Part shown: one piece after another, positions 43,817 to 54,346 of the stretch
How the letters are laid out: each line of letters begins with the position of its first letter
Position numbering within the stretch: position 1 is the first letter of the stretch
Assembly: GCA_037355855.1 (NCBI GenBank)
Contig: CM074760.1
Location: 2,534,501-2,598,500 of the forward strand
Origin: Pseudo-nitzschia pungens
Taxonomy: Eukaryota > Bacillariophyta > Bacillariophyceae > Bacillariales > Bacillariaceae
Reading direction: 5' to 3'
Length of the DNA: 64,000 nt
Notes under the pieces: generated by a model
Databases searched by the model: none
Told to the model about the DNA's origin: nothing
The model's input: only the letters and a program-made list of their open reading frames with translations
Translations under genes and position numbers: made by a program

Positions 43817-44610
43817 GCTGATTGCGGATTGTACGGGGTGTTATTTTTATTTGACAAATCTGTCGCCACTGAGAGTCAAAATGGGCCTGGGAAGTATTTT
43901 TCTTTCTATAATTATTTTAGGTAACGTCAAGGCAGGGTATGTGATTATCTCCACAGCCTCCGTAGAGATCACTGATTTCGATAGTTGTCGTCATGAGATG
44001 AAAATTGTCATTGATACTTTTTCATGCAAGTTGTTTGTTTTTGGATTCAACAAGTGGACGAATGATTCGTCCAGGAAAGCAAAAGAAGAATCTGAGTGGC
44101 GTTGGGGAACAGACATGTGAACATTTGATTTGTACGTGTACATAAGCTCATGCATTTTCATGATTGAATTTTGATAGCGCTCCATTGCAATAAAGAAATA
44201 ATACTCACAAGGAAATGTTGCTTGTATACTGATTTCGTCCCCAGTAAGTTACAGAACAATTTCTTCTTATTTTTCGTGTCTGGCAAGAATTGAGACTCAT
44301 ATAGTACCCAAGTTTTTGTTGAATAAGATTTCGATCAATTTAACGCGCTCAATTGATTAAAAAATTATTACCTAATTCAATAAGATTTCAACACATAATG
44401 CGCTCATTAATTTTATTAATGAAAAAACAACGAAACAATTTTCAATTGATTTTGGACGCAGAATCTAAAGACAGAAAAGGAGAACCCAGACAGAAACGGA
44501 GAACCAAGTAGATAAATAGACTTGAGCCACTCTTATTTGTTGAATACTTTGACAGGAAACTCTCAACAAAAACTCTTCTTTGTACCGTTTTCAACATACT
44601 TTGGGTCCAC

Positions 44611-45142
44611 TGTACTACGTAATTCTTATCAACTAAGCCCTACACGACTTTAAAGTGTTGTTAAATCGGGAGTTTAAGGGCATTTTGACATTCGTCTTGT
44701 GGTAGATTTTTCTACACGGCTCGACAGAGCAGCTCCGAGGCAACTACCGAGAAATCTCTCCATTTCTAACAATTCTACATGATATTGTTCAAAATTATAT
44801 TTTGGCTCCTACTCAACCAATCTTGACTTGAGAACACCAAATAAACCAACTCTGGGTACAAGGGTTGGATGGACAAAGGTGGTATGGCTACAAGTCTATT
44901 GCAACTGCTTCCAATTCAATCACCATTGCCAGGAGGGTTTGTAGCCCATTTTGCGCAAGAATGCGTCGTGTAGGAAATTAGTAGTAGTAGTACCAGAGTT
45001 TCTACCTAGTAAATGAGGGAGTCATGCAGTACTACTACTAGACTGAAAAATGTACCACAAGATGAATGTCAAAATGCCCTAAAGTCCTGACTAAACAACA
45101 ATAAACTCAAGGGGGGCTCAGCTGATAAGAATTAAGTAGTAG
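44611..45142. mobile_element. Non-coding foldback / MITE-like element with about 100-bp inverted arms
   Basis: The left arm (about 44611-44712) and right arm (about 45045-45142) are imperfect reverse complements. The best block pairs 44676-44705 with 45053-45081 (GGGCATTTTGACATTC against GAATGTCAAAATGCCC, one mismatch just beyond). Outer blocks pair AATTCTTATCA (44621-44631) with TGATAAGAATT (45123-45133). The roughly 330-bp centre has no coding capacity. Borders are estimated by eye. Confidence 0.6.
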
Positions 45143-45624
45143 ACCGAAACAATGCAAATGAGACACCCCACCTGGGCTATTATGGGTTTGTTTGGAAAAG
45201 AAGTGAAGGTACAAGAACTTTCTTCAGTTTTATATCACCAATACTACTATCTAGACCAAAATTCAGTGTCTTAGCTTTCCAAGAAAGAACCTTCCCAGAG
45301 ATTCAAATGCCAAGCAGAACCCTTTCAACCGCTAAAATCACATATCCAGGGCGGGACAGTCACTGTTCAAGTCCCAATGAAAGGTAGATCAATACCACTG
45401 ATCTATCTAGTGTATAACCAGGCATAAGGACATGGTTGAGGAGAGTTCTATTCTCAATATGTGCTAGGTTGTCAGCAGTTATTTCGGAACAAAGGAAGTA
45501 ATACTAATCTTAGTAGTACCAGTAACGAACCTTTTTACCTTCTCTTCTACCACTACCGTACTCATGGTACTCGTAGTATTCAATTGGGTAGGGAACTAGC
45601 CTTACCTTGAAAGTAAGGTTACTG

Positions 45625-45774
45625 TTTCGATATCTTCGTACGAAAACCTCTTCCTCTTCCTAATTGTCTTCGACTTGGAGCAGGCACACAAGAACGGTTT
45701 TTCGATATCTTCGTAGGAAAACCTCTTCCTCTTCCTAATTTTCTTCGACTTGGAACAGGCACACAAGAACGGGA
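45625..45774. repeat. 75-bp tandem duplication
   Basis: Two copies, 45625-45699 and 45700-45774, both starting TTTCGATATC and ending with CACACAAGAACGG; only a few substitutions separate them. Confidence 0.9.
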
Positions 45775-46887
45775 ACAAATAAGATCTAACTCGTACCTTG
45801 TGCCGTAACCTTACTGTGCTTGTAGTAATAATAGTTTTGTGGTGGGATATCGGTACCTTTACTAGTTACTCTACTAGTAGAACAATGCTGTAGATGGCAC
45901 AGAAGATAGTAGCGGTATGAGAGCGCAATTATTGCTTCGACTTATCCAAACAAGGCACCAAGTCGGAGCCAAAAGAATAGTGTGCAGTTTCTTGTATAGC
46001 GAATGACTGAACCGTGCTACTAGCACAGGTGCGACAGCAGTAGCAGGCGGCAAGGAAACATTAGATCCGCCTTGGAGAGCGCAACATGGCTGATGTTCGC
46101 GATGTACTTGGCAAGGCAGAAGTGATCGCCAATGGGAGTAGCAGCAAGAAATACAAGAGGGCCACTTTTTTCGTTCCATAGGTGGCTTAGGGAACTTCTT
46201 GCTCATATACATGAAATACGGTACTCCACAGTGAAACAGAACAGGCTTGAATGCGCCATGAGCTCGGGTGCTATTCCAAAAAAAAAGACAGGAAAATCCT
46301 ATTCTGAGTTGCTGGTATTGTTGGTGGAGGACAACGTTCTCACGGTTAAGTGGCAAGTCCATGCCAAGCATGGTGGAGCCTAACTGTTGCCGTGACTAAC
46401 ACTTTTTCGAGCGATGCGACCGCAATCGTTTTCGCGACGAAGGTATTTTTGCGCCATACTCGTTTTGCACACTTTGTGTCGTTTTTCTCGCATCCTCTAT
46501 CCGACTCCGTTTCATTGTTTGGTCGTCCGCCGCACAAACTCAAACGCACGCGTGGAATTATTTCGAATCGTCGGACTACTAGAGGCGGTAGCCCTCTGAA
46601 TGGCTTTCCTTCGAGCCACATACACCCTTTCACGGGAGCGACTCCCGTCCCTCGCGCGTTCCGAACATCCCCATTCGGAAATTCTCGATTCGCGGTTTGG
46701 TGAATGCGCCCGACCTGATCGCGAGAAAGCCTGAGAGAATCTTCCTACCTCATGCGGAGCGTCCCCTTTGCGTGATGTTCGTTTCTTGCATTCTACTAGT
46801 CGCCTCGTTCCTGTTGTTGTTGTTGTTGTTGTTGCTGCTGCTGTTGCTCCCGTTCTGCCCATCCCCGTCCATTCGCGTCGACCCGCC

Positions 46888-47795
46888 TCACGCCGCAAAA
46901 TAGATCCGATCGGTAATGTCCCGCACCAGCCACTCCATGGCGAGCTCCAGTCCCTCCCCGGTGACGGCGGAAGACCCCCGGATCGTCCAGTGGCGCGTGT
47001 GGGTCTGTCCCTTCATCAGCTCGTCTTCCAGTCGCAAACCCCTGGAGATGGCCTCCCTGGAGAGCGCGCCCTCCAGGTCCGACTTGTTGGCCAGGATCAG
47101 CAGCGATGCCCCCGCCAGTCGCTCCTGTCGAAGGACCCTCGCCAGCTCCTCCCGCACCAGGTCGAGGCGCAAGCGATCGCCGCTATCGACCACCCAGACG
47201 ATCCCGTCCGTCTTTTCGAAGTAGTTTCTCCAGTAGGCACGGATCGTCGACTGTCCTCCGATGTCCCACAGGTGGAGCTTGTAGGAAGAGCTGCTGCTGC
47301 TGCTGTTGCTCTCGCGCCCATTGGCGCCCTCTTCCCGTTCGTCGATGCCGTCGTCCGCGAGGTCGTAGTCCAGCGTTTGGATGCTAAAGCCCAGGGTGGG
47401 CTCGATCTCGTCGATGGGGCGATCGCACAATCGCCTCACGATCGTCGTCTTTCCGGCATTGTCGAGGCCCAAGACGAGAATTCGTATCTCCTTCTCCTCT
47501 TCCTTTACCTGTTAATTGCGGTTGCGGTTGCGGTTTCGGTTGCCGTCGCCGTTTCGGTTTCGGATCACGAGGGTGGGCACGAGACGCACCGTACGATTGC
47601 GATCGATTGCGATCGAACCACGCAAGTCGCACAATAAGCAACAAATTAAATCAAACAACAACAGAGTGGGTCAGAAAATCCCAAAGTTGTTCGGGACAAG
47701 GATCGCAGAAACGGGAACGAAACACGCTTCTGAAGAAGGCTTTCCGCACAAGTGTTGCGCCAACATACCTTTTTCAAGATGGTCAACAACCCCAT
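46888..47795 (-). CDS. ARL2: ARL2-like small GTPase
   Basis: Two exons: 47769-47795 (nine codons, MGLLTILKK) and 46888-47508, joined in phase 0 across a 260-nt intron with GTATGT donor and CAG acceptor. The 215-aa product matches ARL2 throughout: the MGLLTILKK start, P-loop GLDNAGKT (23-30), switch I PTLGF with Thr47, WDIGGQ (90-95), YWRNYFE, ANKSD and SAVTGE. ARL2 with tubulin cofactors controls tubulin folding and microtubules, and its GTP form releases cargo from prenyl/myristoyl carriers. The oddity is an insertion of about 25 residues (59-84, acidic then a Ser run) in the interswitch beta-hairpin, where human ARL2 has a tight turn. Gly2 is present, though ARL2 proteins are not generally myristoylated. 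Confidence 0.93.
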
Positions 47796-48109
47796 TGTCC
47801 AGCTTTCCGTTGCAGAAAACGCTGCTGTCCTGCGATTGCGAAGTCTATTATGATATTATAGCACAGGTCGCTCCACCAGTCACAAGAGATGTGAGACCAC
47901 AAACGCACCGTTTCGCACAGGTGTCTCACAAATCCTACCGGTAAATTACGGCATGATAAAAAACTTGATTGAGATAATTTTTGGGGCAACACAATGACAC
48001 TGTAGCATGAATGAAGCATTCCGTCACTCCTGGCGTGTCGTGCGCGATGGATACCGTACGTACGATAGAAAGGAGCAAAACTACGTGGGAAGAAATACAA
48101 TCCCGTATC

Positions 48110-48115
48110 AAAAAA
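48110..48115 (-). terminator. Pol III oligo-T terminator of tRNA-Thr
   Basis: Six consecutive T on the minus strand directly after the acceptor stem; the first may also serve as the discriminator base. Confidence 0.75.
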
Positions 48116-48186
48116 GCTGGATGGCAGGATTGAACTACCGACCTTTTGATTACAAGTCAAATGCTCTACCACTGAGCTAAACCAGC
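48115..48186 (-). tRNA. tRNA-Thr (anticodon UGU)
   Basis: A cloverleaf can be drawn on the minus strand: acceptor GCTGGTT/ATCCAGC, D arm GCTC...GAGC, anticodon stem TTTGA/TCAAA with loop CTTGTAA (anticodon TGT at 48152-48154), variable AGGTC, and T arm GGTAG-TTCAATC-CTGCC. It has no intron and no encoded CCA. The discriminator would be T. One acceptor pair (position 6:67) is T opposite T, the only mismatch apart from a G:U in the T stem. A run of six T follows at once as a Pol III stop. Confidence 0.9.
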
Positions 48187-48911
48187 CGCGTGACTGTAGA
48201 AGCGGAATCAGCATTCACAAACAAAACGGAATTCATCTGGTACTCAATAGTCACTGGGGGTTTCTGTCAATTTCCAATGCGTTCTGCTGTAACGTCTTCA
48301 GAGTTAGTGATGAATGAACCATTTGAGCAATTTTTATTGTATACCACGTTGGTGGTGCACTGATTTGAGATTCTTGAAATTGCTGACAAAAACAATACAT
48401 AGTACTAGTAGTAATACATTTCTTGGCAACATCCCAATAAAGTACAGTATCATGTTGCAGCCTTCCTTGTTCCCATCAATTTGAGACTCTCTTTTTTAAA
48501 GACTCTACAAATATATTTTTGGGTGGGTTGAAACGATGTGTTGCAATGACATACAGCAGTAACCCTACGATAGGACTCCTACCTTACAGTTGATTCATAG
48601 TTTTTTCATAGCCCCAACCTTTGTTGGAGAAACGTTGTTGTGATGGCTCCGTCAAGATTTCGTCGTACAAGTCCCTGTACAAAAACGAGTACAAACACCG
48701 CACCTGCAGTTTTGTGACACATTCATTCATCCATCAAAATCGATGAAAAGAGAATGATGAATGATGCATCTGGTATCTGGTATCTACAGTAGTGCATATC
48801 ATTTTCCACTCTTCGAGTGTAAGGTTAAAGTGAACCAATCATCTGCCATTCCCCTTCCCCTTCGCTCCATCCACTTTAATTCATAGTCTGCGACTGCAAT
48901 CTGGGTCAACA

Positions 48912-50527
48912 ATGAATAGCAGGGCTAGCCGGTGTCTTTTGACCTTGCCGCCATCGAGGCGGCGCCAGCTTTTGCATCGGAGGACGATCGCGGCGACGAC
49001 GACAACGACTGTCTCCTCTTCCTTCTCCCAAAAAATCCCCTTCCCCGGTGGCCCGTCCAGGTTAAGGACAACGGATCGTGCGCCGCCATCTTGTGTTGTT
49101 TGTCCCTTGGCAACAAACAAGAGAAGGGCATTCGGTACCGCCACTACCTCCGCCGATGGGACACGATTGTTTTTCGAATGGCTGGAACAAAGCTTTGGCG
49201 CACGATTCGGTGGCAAGCCCCTTCCCATGGACGGCAGAACAACCGCCGCAAGCGACGACGACGGCGAGTTCGATGAAAGCATCGTCGTGATCCGGGATTC
49301 CCTCCGGCTCGAGGATCTGGAGCGGCTCTTTCGCCACGAGATCGCGGCCCTGAGGGTCCGCGGGTTTTACCCGGTGGGTGCCGCCGCGGAACTCGGGAGG
49401 GAGCTCGCATCCGAGGGACGCACCCAGAGCGCGCGGAACTGGAAGGTGTCCACCAGTCGCGGGCTCGAGTCCTCCGACGTGATCACGGTGGGCAAACACC
49501 CACCCTACAACATTGCCGTTGCCAACAATGCGCTGGACGAGTATTTCGGGGAGGTCCGGAACGAGCTCCGGAGCCGGCGGGGATTGCCGATGGAACCGGC
49601 AACGGAGGACCGGATAGAGGGAGGTGACAAACAGGAGTTCGATCCACAGCAGCAGCCCGAATCGCCGTCCCAACCGCGGCTGTGGCCCCTGGACTTGTTG
49701 CGCCTCGAGCTCGACGAGCTGTGGCCCGGGGGTGCCGGATTGGCCCGATCCGAGTCGGGAACAGGAAAACACCGGTGCATGGGCGGCGGATTGCCCCGGC
49801 TGATGGTCGGTCCCACCCGCTGGAAAAAGGGACTGGTCCACGTGGACGAATTGGCGCCGCTGGATCACAAAGGGGGATGCTTCAGCGCCAACGTCTACCT
49901 GCAGCTCCCCTACGGTGGCAACAGCAACAATGACAATGACAATAGCAGCGAAACGACCGCAACCACAGACGAGGAGGAGCAGCCGGTGATGGAAATTTGG
50001 CCGTTGGGAATCCGATCGAAATGGGATTGGTACCGGGTAGGTAAAATCCGTGGTTTGCTTGTGCCGTGTAGTTTACTGGTCTGGTCGAAAGGCTCGGATG
50101 GTCAACACAAACACTGTTTTGGATTCGTCGATTGCGATGCTTGTCTATAAAATGGGCGCGACCACTCTATCGTCCTCTTACCCAGTCTGTCATCGCTATC
50201 CCACCAATGTCTCTCGTTGCTTTCGCGCGTTGCGGCTCGCTCGCTCAGAACGCACCGACCTTGTCGCACCTGACCTCGCAGGACCCCGAGGGGCAGGTCG
50301 TCCTGCGCAAGGTCCTCGGAACCGAGCACAAGCGCCGCATTTGCGCCGCACCCGGTGACCTGGTGCTGCTGTGTGTCCAGCGGCCCCACTGCGCCATTGG
50401 TTTTGGGCACGGTCGGCGCGGTCACGGGGATTCTGCTAATACTCCCCGCACGCTTCAAACGAGGGTTTCCCTGCAATGCTTTTTGCAATACAGCGGAAGC
50501 GACGAGCGGCTGACGATCGACAGCTGA
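48912..50527 (+). CDS. 2OG-Fe(II) oxygenase-superfamily protein, probably mitochondrial
   Basis: Two exons, 48912-50036 and 50249-50527, give 467 aa. The intron uses GTAGGT and a pyrimidine-rich acceptor ending TCAG; both sides are phase 0 (WDWYR joined to NAPTLS). The N-terminal 40 residues are rich in Arg, Ser and Thr with almost no acidic residues, which predicts a mitochondrial presequence. The facial triad of a 2OG-Fe(II) oxygenase is visible: H310 and D312 in [10 protein letters not shown]422 in QRPHCAIGF after PGDLVLL, and R447 in RVSLQCF. The region between, with [13 protein letters not shown] and VMEIWPLG, fits the double-stranded beta-helix. The substrate is unknown. Other donor choices at 50041 would break the frame. 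It overlaps no neighbour. Confidence 0.78.
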
Positions 50528-51309
50528 GCGCCCACCACAGCCGGTTCGGTTCGAATCGGTTCGAATTTCCGGCGGAGCTGTTGCGAAATATGATGGAACC
50601 CATCCTCGTACCGGCGGCCGGTTGCTATTTTCCCGAACGGTCACTCGGACTTTCCTTCGTCTTTTGCAGCAGGATCGCAATTCGATCAGAACGGCAGGGG
50701 CAGAGATGTGCATCGATCGGAACACTGTTCAACGGATTTATGGAAGGAACGAGACGCTACGGAACAGAGTAGTTTTGATTCGTTTCCTCTCAATACGGCA
50801 ATCCTTTCACGTAGTAGCTCCCAACCATGCACGTGGTACTGATTCCAAACCAAAAACTTGGTTTTCCCAAGAAAAGGTGGAGTAGAAAGATATGTGACTC
50901 AGACTTGACAATCACTGTCCTCACATCATTAAAGGAGGCACTGGTGGTATAGGGAAGCCATCAATTCTGTGGGTTGCGTGCCAAATCGAAGTCGGGGTGC
51001 ACCATTTGGTTTGTGAACTGCTCGCAAATGGACTTCTAGGTAACAGAGAGATAAATCGCGCAAGAAATCTACCGTTTTTCGCATGCAAAATGTATTACCT
51101 AGCGGACTGATGGCAGGAGTTGGTCAGGGCAACAGTATTCTAGACACCGGATTCTGCAGCAATCGACATTGTTTTGGTAGAACAGAGTTAGAACACAACA
51201 CAAAGAAAACCTAAAATTATTGGCAGCTCGCATCTTCTTTATCTTCGGAAGAGGTTTGTGGCATTGTAGCACAGGCCATTCCTGCACTTTCAATCAAATC
51301 CGTCTACCG
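50528..51309. other. Intergenic region
   Basis: No gene is seen. It may contain an unrecognisable upstream part of the NhaC relic that follows. Confidence 0.5.
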
Positions 51310-52209
51310 GCACCACTCTCCACCGGTCGTACAACAAAGATCTCTCTAATCTCACACCGACAAATGCAAGATGTTGCTTTCCAATGTTGTCTCAATTTCG
51401 CCAGTTTCCTCCTGGGTAGGTTTTGAAGTTGGGCTCGTCCAGGCCGCACTGGGAATCTCGGAGGAACGAAATCATCATGCTTCAATGACAGACCTAGATA
51501 CAGGATTTGGCGTCTTTTTGACGTCAGCAACCCTATTCCCTACCAAGGTCTGTCAATGATGACTTCTGTGATTGCCATGTTCATGACACTCGCCACTGGA
51601 ACGTCATGGGGAACTATGGCTATTCTGTTTCTTTTGCTTTTGGTACCAATCTATCAGGCGTCAGGTGATAATGTCCAAATCTTTTATGCCACCATATCAG
51701 CGATAATGGGAAGGGCCGTCGCCGGCGATCACATGTCTCTGATCTCAGACACGATAGTTATTTCTTCTCTGGCATGCGAGGTGACTTTGATGGAGCACGT
51801 AAAGACTCAAGCGCCCTGTGTGTTCTGGGTCGTAGTTATTTCGATTACATTCGGATATATCTTTAGGCAGGATACGACAACTACCCCAACGCCATAGGCA
51901 TTCTCTAGGGGTGGATAAGCTGTGCATTTTTGGTCCATGTGTGTTCCAATTGTTTCCCTCACTTCGCGTTGGGGAGTTTTTACCCTCATATTCTGGATAA
52001 GTTTGAAAGAGCTTAAGCAACTATCCTCGAATTGTGTGAGAGAAACAAATGGCGAATCCGTGACTCGCAAAAGCGATCACACTGACGAAATCAATGAAGA
52101 AGGATGCGTTCAATTCGCGGTTGCCATTCACGCGGAAGGAGTAGCAAAGGCAAACGATCCCAAAGACGCTGCTATATTTTTGGACGCATCAAGGCTCTTC
52201 AATGCATAG
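51310..52209 (+). pseudogene. Degenerate NhaC-type Na+/H+ antiporter
   Basis: Pieces of an NhaC antiporter lie in order but in different frames. At 51335-51500 there is RSL, an in-frame TAA, SHTDK, then VSISPVSSWVGFEVGLVQ and TGFGVFLTS. After a frame break, 51556-51897 has TLATGTSWGTMAIL, AVAGDHMSLISDT and EHVKTQAPCVFWVV, the GDHxSxISDT and HVxTQ motifs of NhaC. A further break leads to SRWGVFTLIFWISLK and an acidic tail to about 52209. The N-terminal half is not recognisable. The stop and at least two frame changes mean no full antiporter is made. NhaC proteins exchange Na+ for H+; a working paralogue may exist elsewhere in the genome. Borders are approximate. Confidence 0.8.
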
Positions 52210-53327
52210 CTCAGTTTGTGCAGTTAAAGCCGGGGTGATAGTTGACTTCTTGATCGCTTGGAGGATAACTGATTGAATCAGCTGAAAGATCGGTTATTTC
52301 CTTGGTATGATTGACGCAAAGCATGTCTGTTTGGTTGATGATTTTCTTTCAGGTCTCATTATTGGATTGTCATTTCAGCGACCCGATCAAAGCGATAATG
52401 GAATCATTCCCAAGAATCGAACCTATTTCCTCTTTACCCAACGTAAAAAATAGCCATCAAGTAAATCTGTTTGCTCCTACTTGATGGTTGCAAAATAGTG
52501 GTACGAGTAGAATCCTAATCTCGGCCTCGTTTCATATTTTCGTGAGATCCAGTTAGGCAGATCAACTTTCAGAAATCAAAGCGTGTCTGGTCAAATTGTA
52601 TTTACGATCCTAACTCATTGGACAGGACGTAATCTGTCACGAATATTGCTACCAATCCCTTGCTAGTTAGGGAATCTAGTGACTTGGTGTCCACACTGTG
52701 ACGACGATTCTTCCAGCACCCAAGCGTCTTCATATGGCAAAAGCGGATTGTCTGAATTCTGAATCGACTGCCCGCAACTCTCGAGACAGAGGCCAACTTC
52801 ATCGGCGAAACCCTGAGGAACAGCTTTCTCCAGACCAAGGTGATTTGCAGATAGTGGATTCACTTCAGTTCTTTGACCAAATCACAATGCCTTCTGCTTT
52901 TGACATGTTTGTGTAAGGTGTAAGGCGTCAAAGGCGTGACATGCCGATTTGTTCATTTTTGAGCTTGCAAGGATTCGAAGATTTTTTTCTTGTTTTAAAA
53001 AAATTCTCTATGAATCCCCGGAACCCCCTAGGAGTCGATTGTGTAAGGTAGGTACGTACGCACCAATAGATAACAACCTTACCCTCGTAAAGTATTCAAG
53101 TATGCTTGTGTTTATCCAATCAAAACCAGCCCTGCGCAGTGCTAACGCACGCGCACGAGTTTTGCATTGCACGCATTCTCGTTCGAACCGTAGCAAATAA
53201 TGCAACGGAGGATTTTGCACTTTCCTTCGCCGTTTTTCAAGCCCAACCACGCTACGAGTACGAACCGTACATGCGCTTAGCGATCCGCATCATCGGTTTG
53301 CAACTCCACAACGCCAATAGAGCCACC
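52210..53327. other. Intergenic region
   Basis: No gene is supported. A short hairpin (CCATCAAGTA / TACTTGATGG, about 52455-52488) and TAAGGTAGGTACGTACG/ACCTTACC motifs at 53044-53090 are present. Confidence 0.6.
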
Positions 53328-53938
53328 ATGACGAAACTATCCTTCGCCAACATCGGTGAATTCACCGCCGAGAAATCCAACTCGTTGTTCGAGTCTCACA
53401 AGAAGTACCTCGAATGGCGCAAGAGTGAGTGGGCCTCCCGAGGAGAAGCCGCTCTCGCGAAGCGAGTCGCCGCTAGAGCCTCCACTCACAAGACTTGGCG
53501 CCAAATGAAGGGAATGCAGTTGTTCACGCACGAGATGAGCCACGCCGGGAACAAGCCTTTTGTCATTGGAATGGGGTAAGTGATCATGAAGTGTTTCACG
53601 AGAGAACAGTTGCCCTTTCCATCCATCGCCTCTGTCCTCATTGTCGTCTCGACGGCAACAAGAACAACAACAACAACAAGAGGGGTCATGGATTGGACAT
53701 TCATGAATTGTCCCCTTTTCCAAATTTTGGGGGACTCGATGCTTTTTTATGACACAATCATTATTTCTTATCGTGCCCGCCTCTCACTTTTTCTTTTGAT
53801 TCTCTTTCTTTTCTCGAACGGTCGAAACAACATAACAACAGTGTCATGTCTGCTATTTACTTGTACGCTTTCTTGGGACAATCCGAAGAGTCCCGTGCCC
53901 ATTCCGAATACTGGTCTAAGTACCACATGAAGAAATAG
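53328..53938 (+). CDS. Small one-TM protein, unknown function
   Basis: Two exons, 53328-53575 and 53842-53938, give 114 aa. The ATG sits in an ideal context (GCCACCATGA). The intron has GTAAGT and ACAG borders and splits a Gly codon. The first 80 residues are soluble, helical and basic (KKYLEWRKSEWASRGEAALAKR). A single TM segment follows (about 77-95, FVIGMGVMSAIYLYAFLG), and the short end is SEYWSKYHMKK. This arrangement resembles small accessory subunits of mitochondrial inner-membrane complexes, but no family is recognised, so this is only a guess. TAC-rich motifs lie about 250 bp upstream. Confidence 0.75.
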
Positions 53939-54346
53939 AGGAATTGATGGAATATAACGTTTTCGGGAATTCGAGGAAGCCTCATCGGGATATTTGAAAC
54001 TTGACAACACACCCAATTTCTTTTGGAAGGAGCGAGAATTCTTGGATTTTCAAACCCATGAGCCTTGCTTCTATTCCATTGTCTCGTAACTGATAAAGAG
54101 ATATAATATTATTATCATGTTAGTTCCGAGTTAGAATTCTTTTGCGTTTGATGCCGCTTTTTAAGGCCGTCGCATGCCAACTCCTCTCTAGTTGCCTGAG
54201 ATTCTTGTCTGAACTAGGCAGGATTCTAAACATAGTAGATATTGGTTATCTAATGTATTTATTCCCAGAATGCTTCATGAATTTTTTATGTTGACTGTTT
54301 CAATTATCTGTTGACCAACCACACGCAAACCATGAAGTGATCACAG
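53939..54346. other. Convergent spacer
   Basis: About 400 bp between convergent genes, A/T-rich; nothing is recognised. Confidence 0.6.

Larger units (their letters stand above)
43817..46887. other. Long gene-free region with a foldback element and tandem duplication
   Basis: About 3 kb without a supportable gene. It contains a foldback element at 44611-45142, a 75-bp tandem duplication at 45625-45774, and ACTAGT triplets near 44980-45045 and 45500-45540. Confidence 0.6.
47796..48911. other. Intergenic region holding a tRNA gene
   Basis: Apart from the tRNA there is no gene. Motifs ACCGGTAAATTACGG at 47937-47951 (upstream of ARL2) and GTAAGGTTAAAG at 48821-48832 (upstream of the next gene) fit the pattern seen before other starts. 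Confidence 0.6.
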
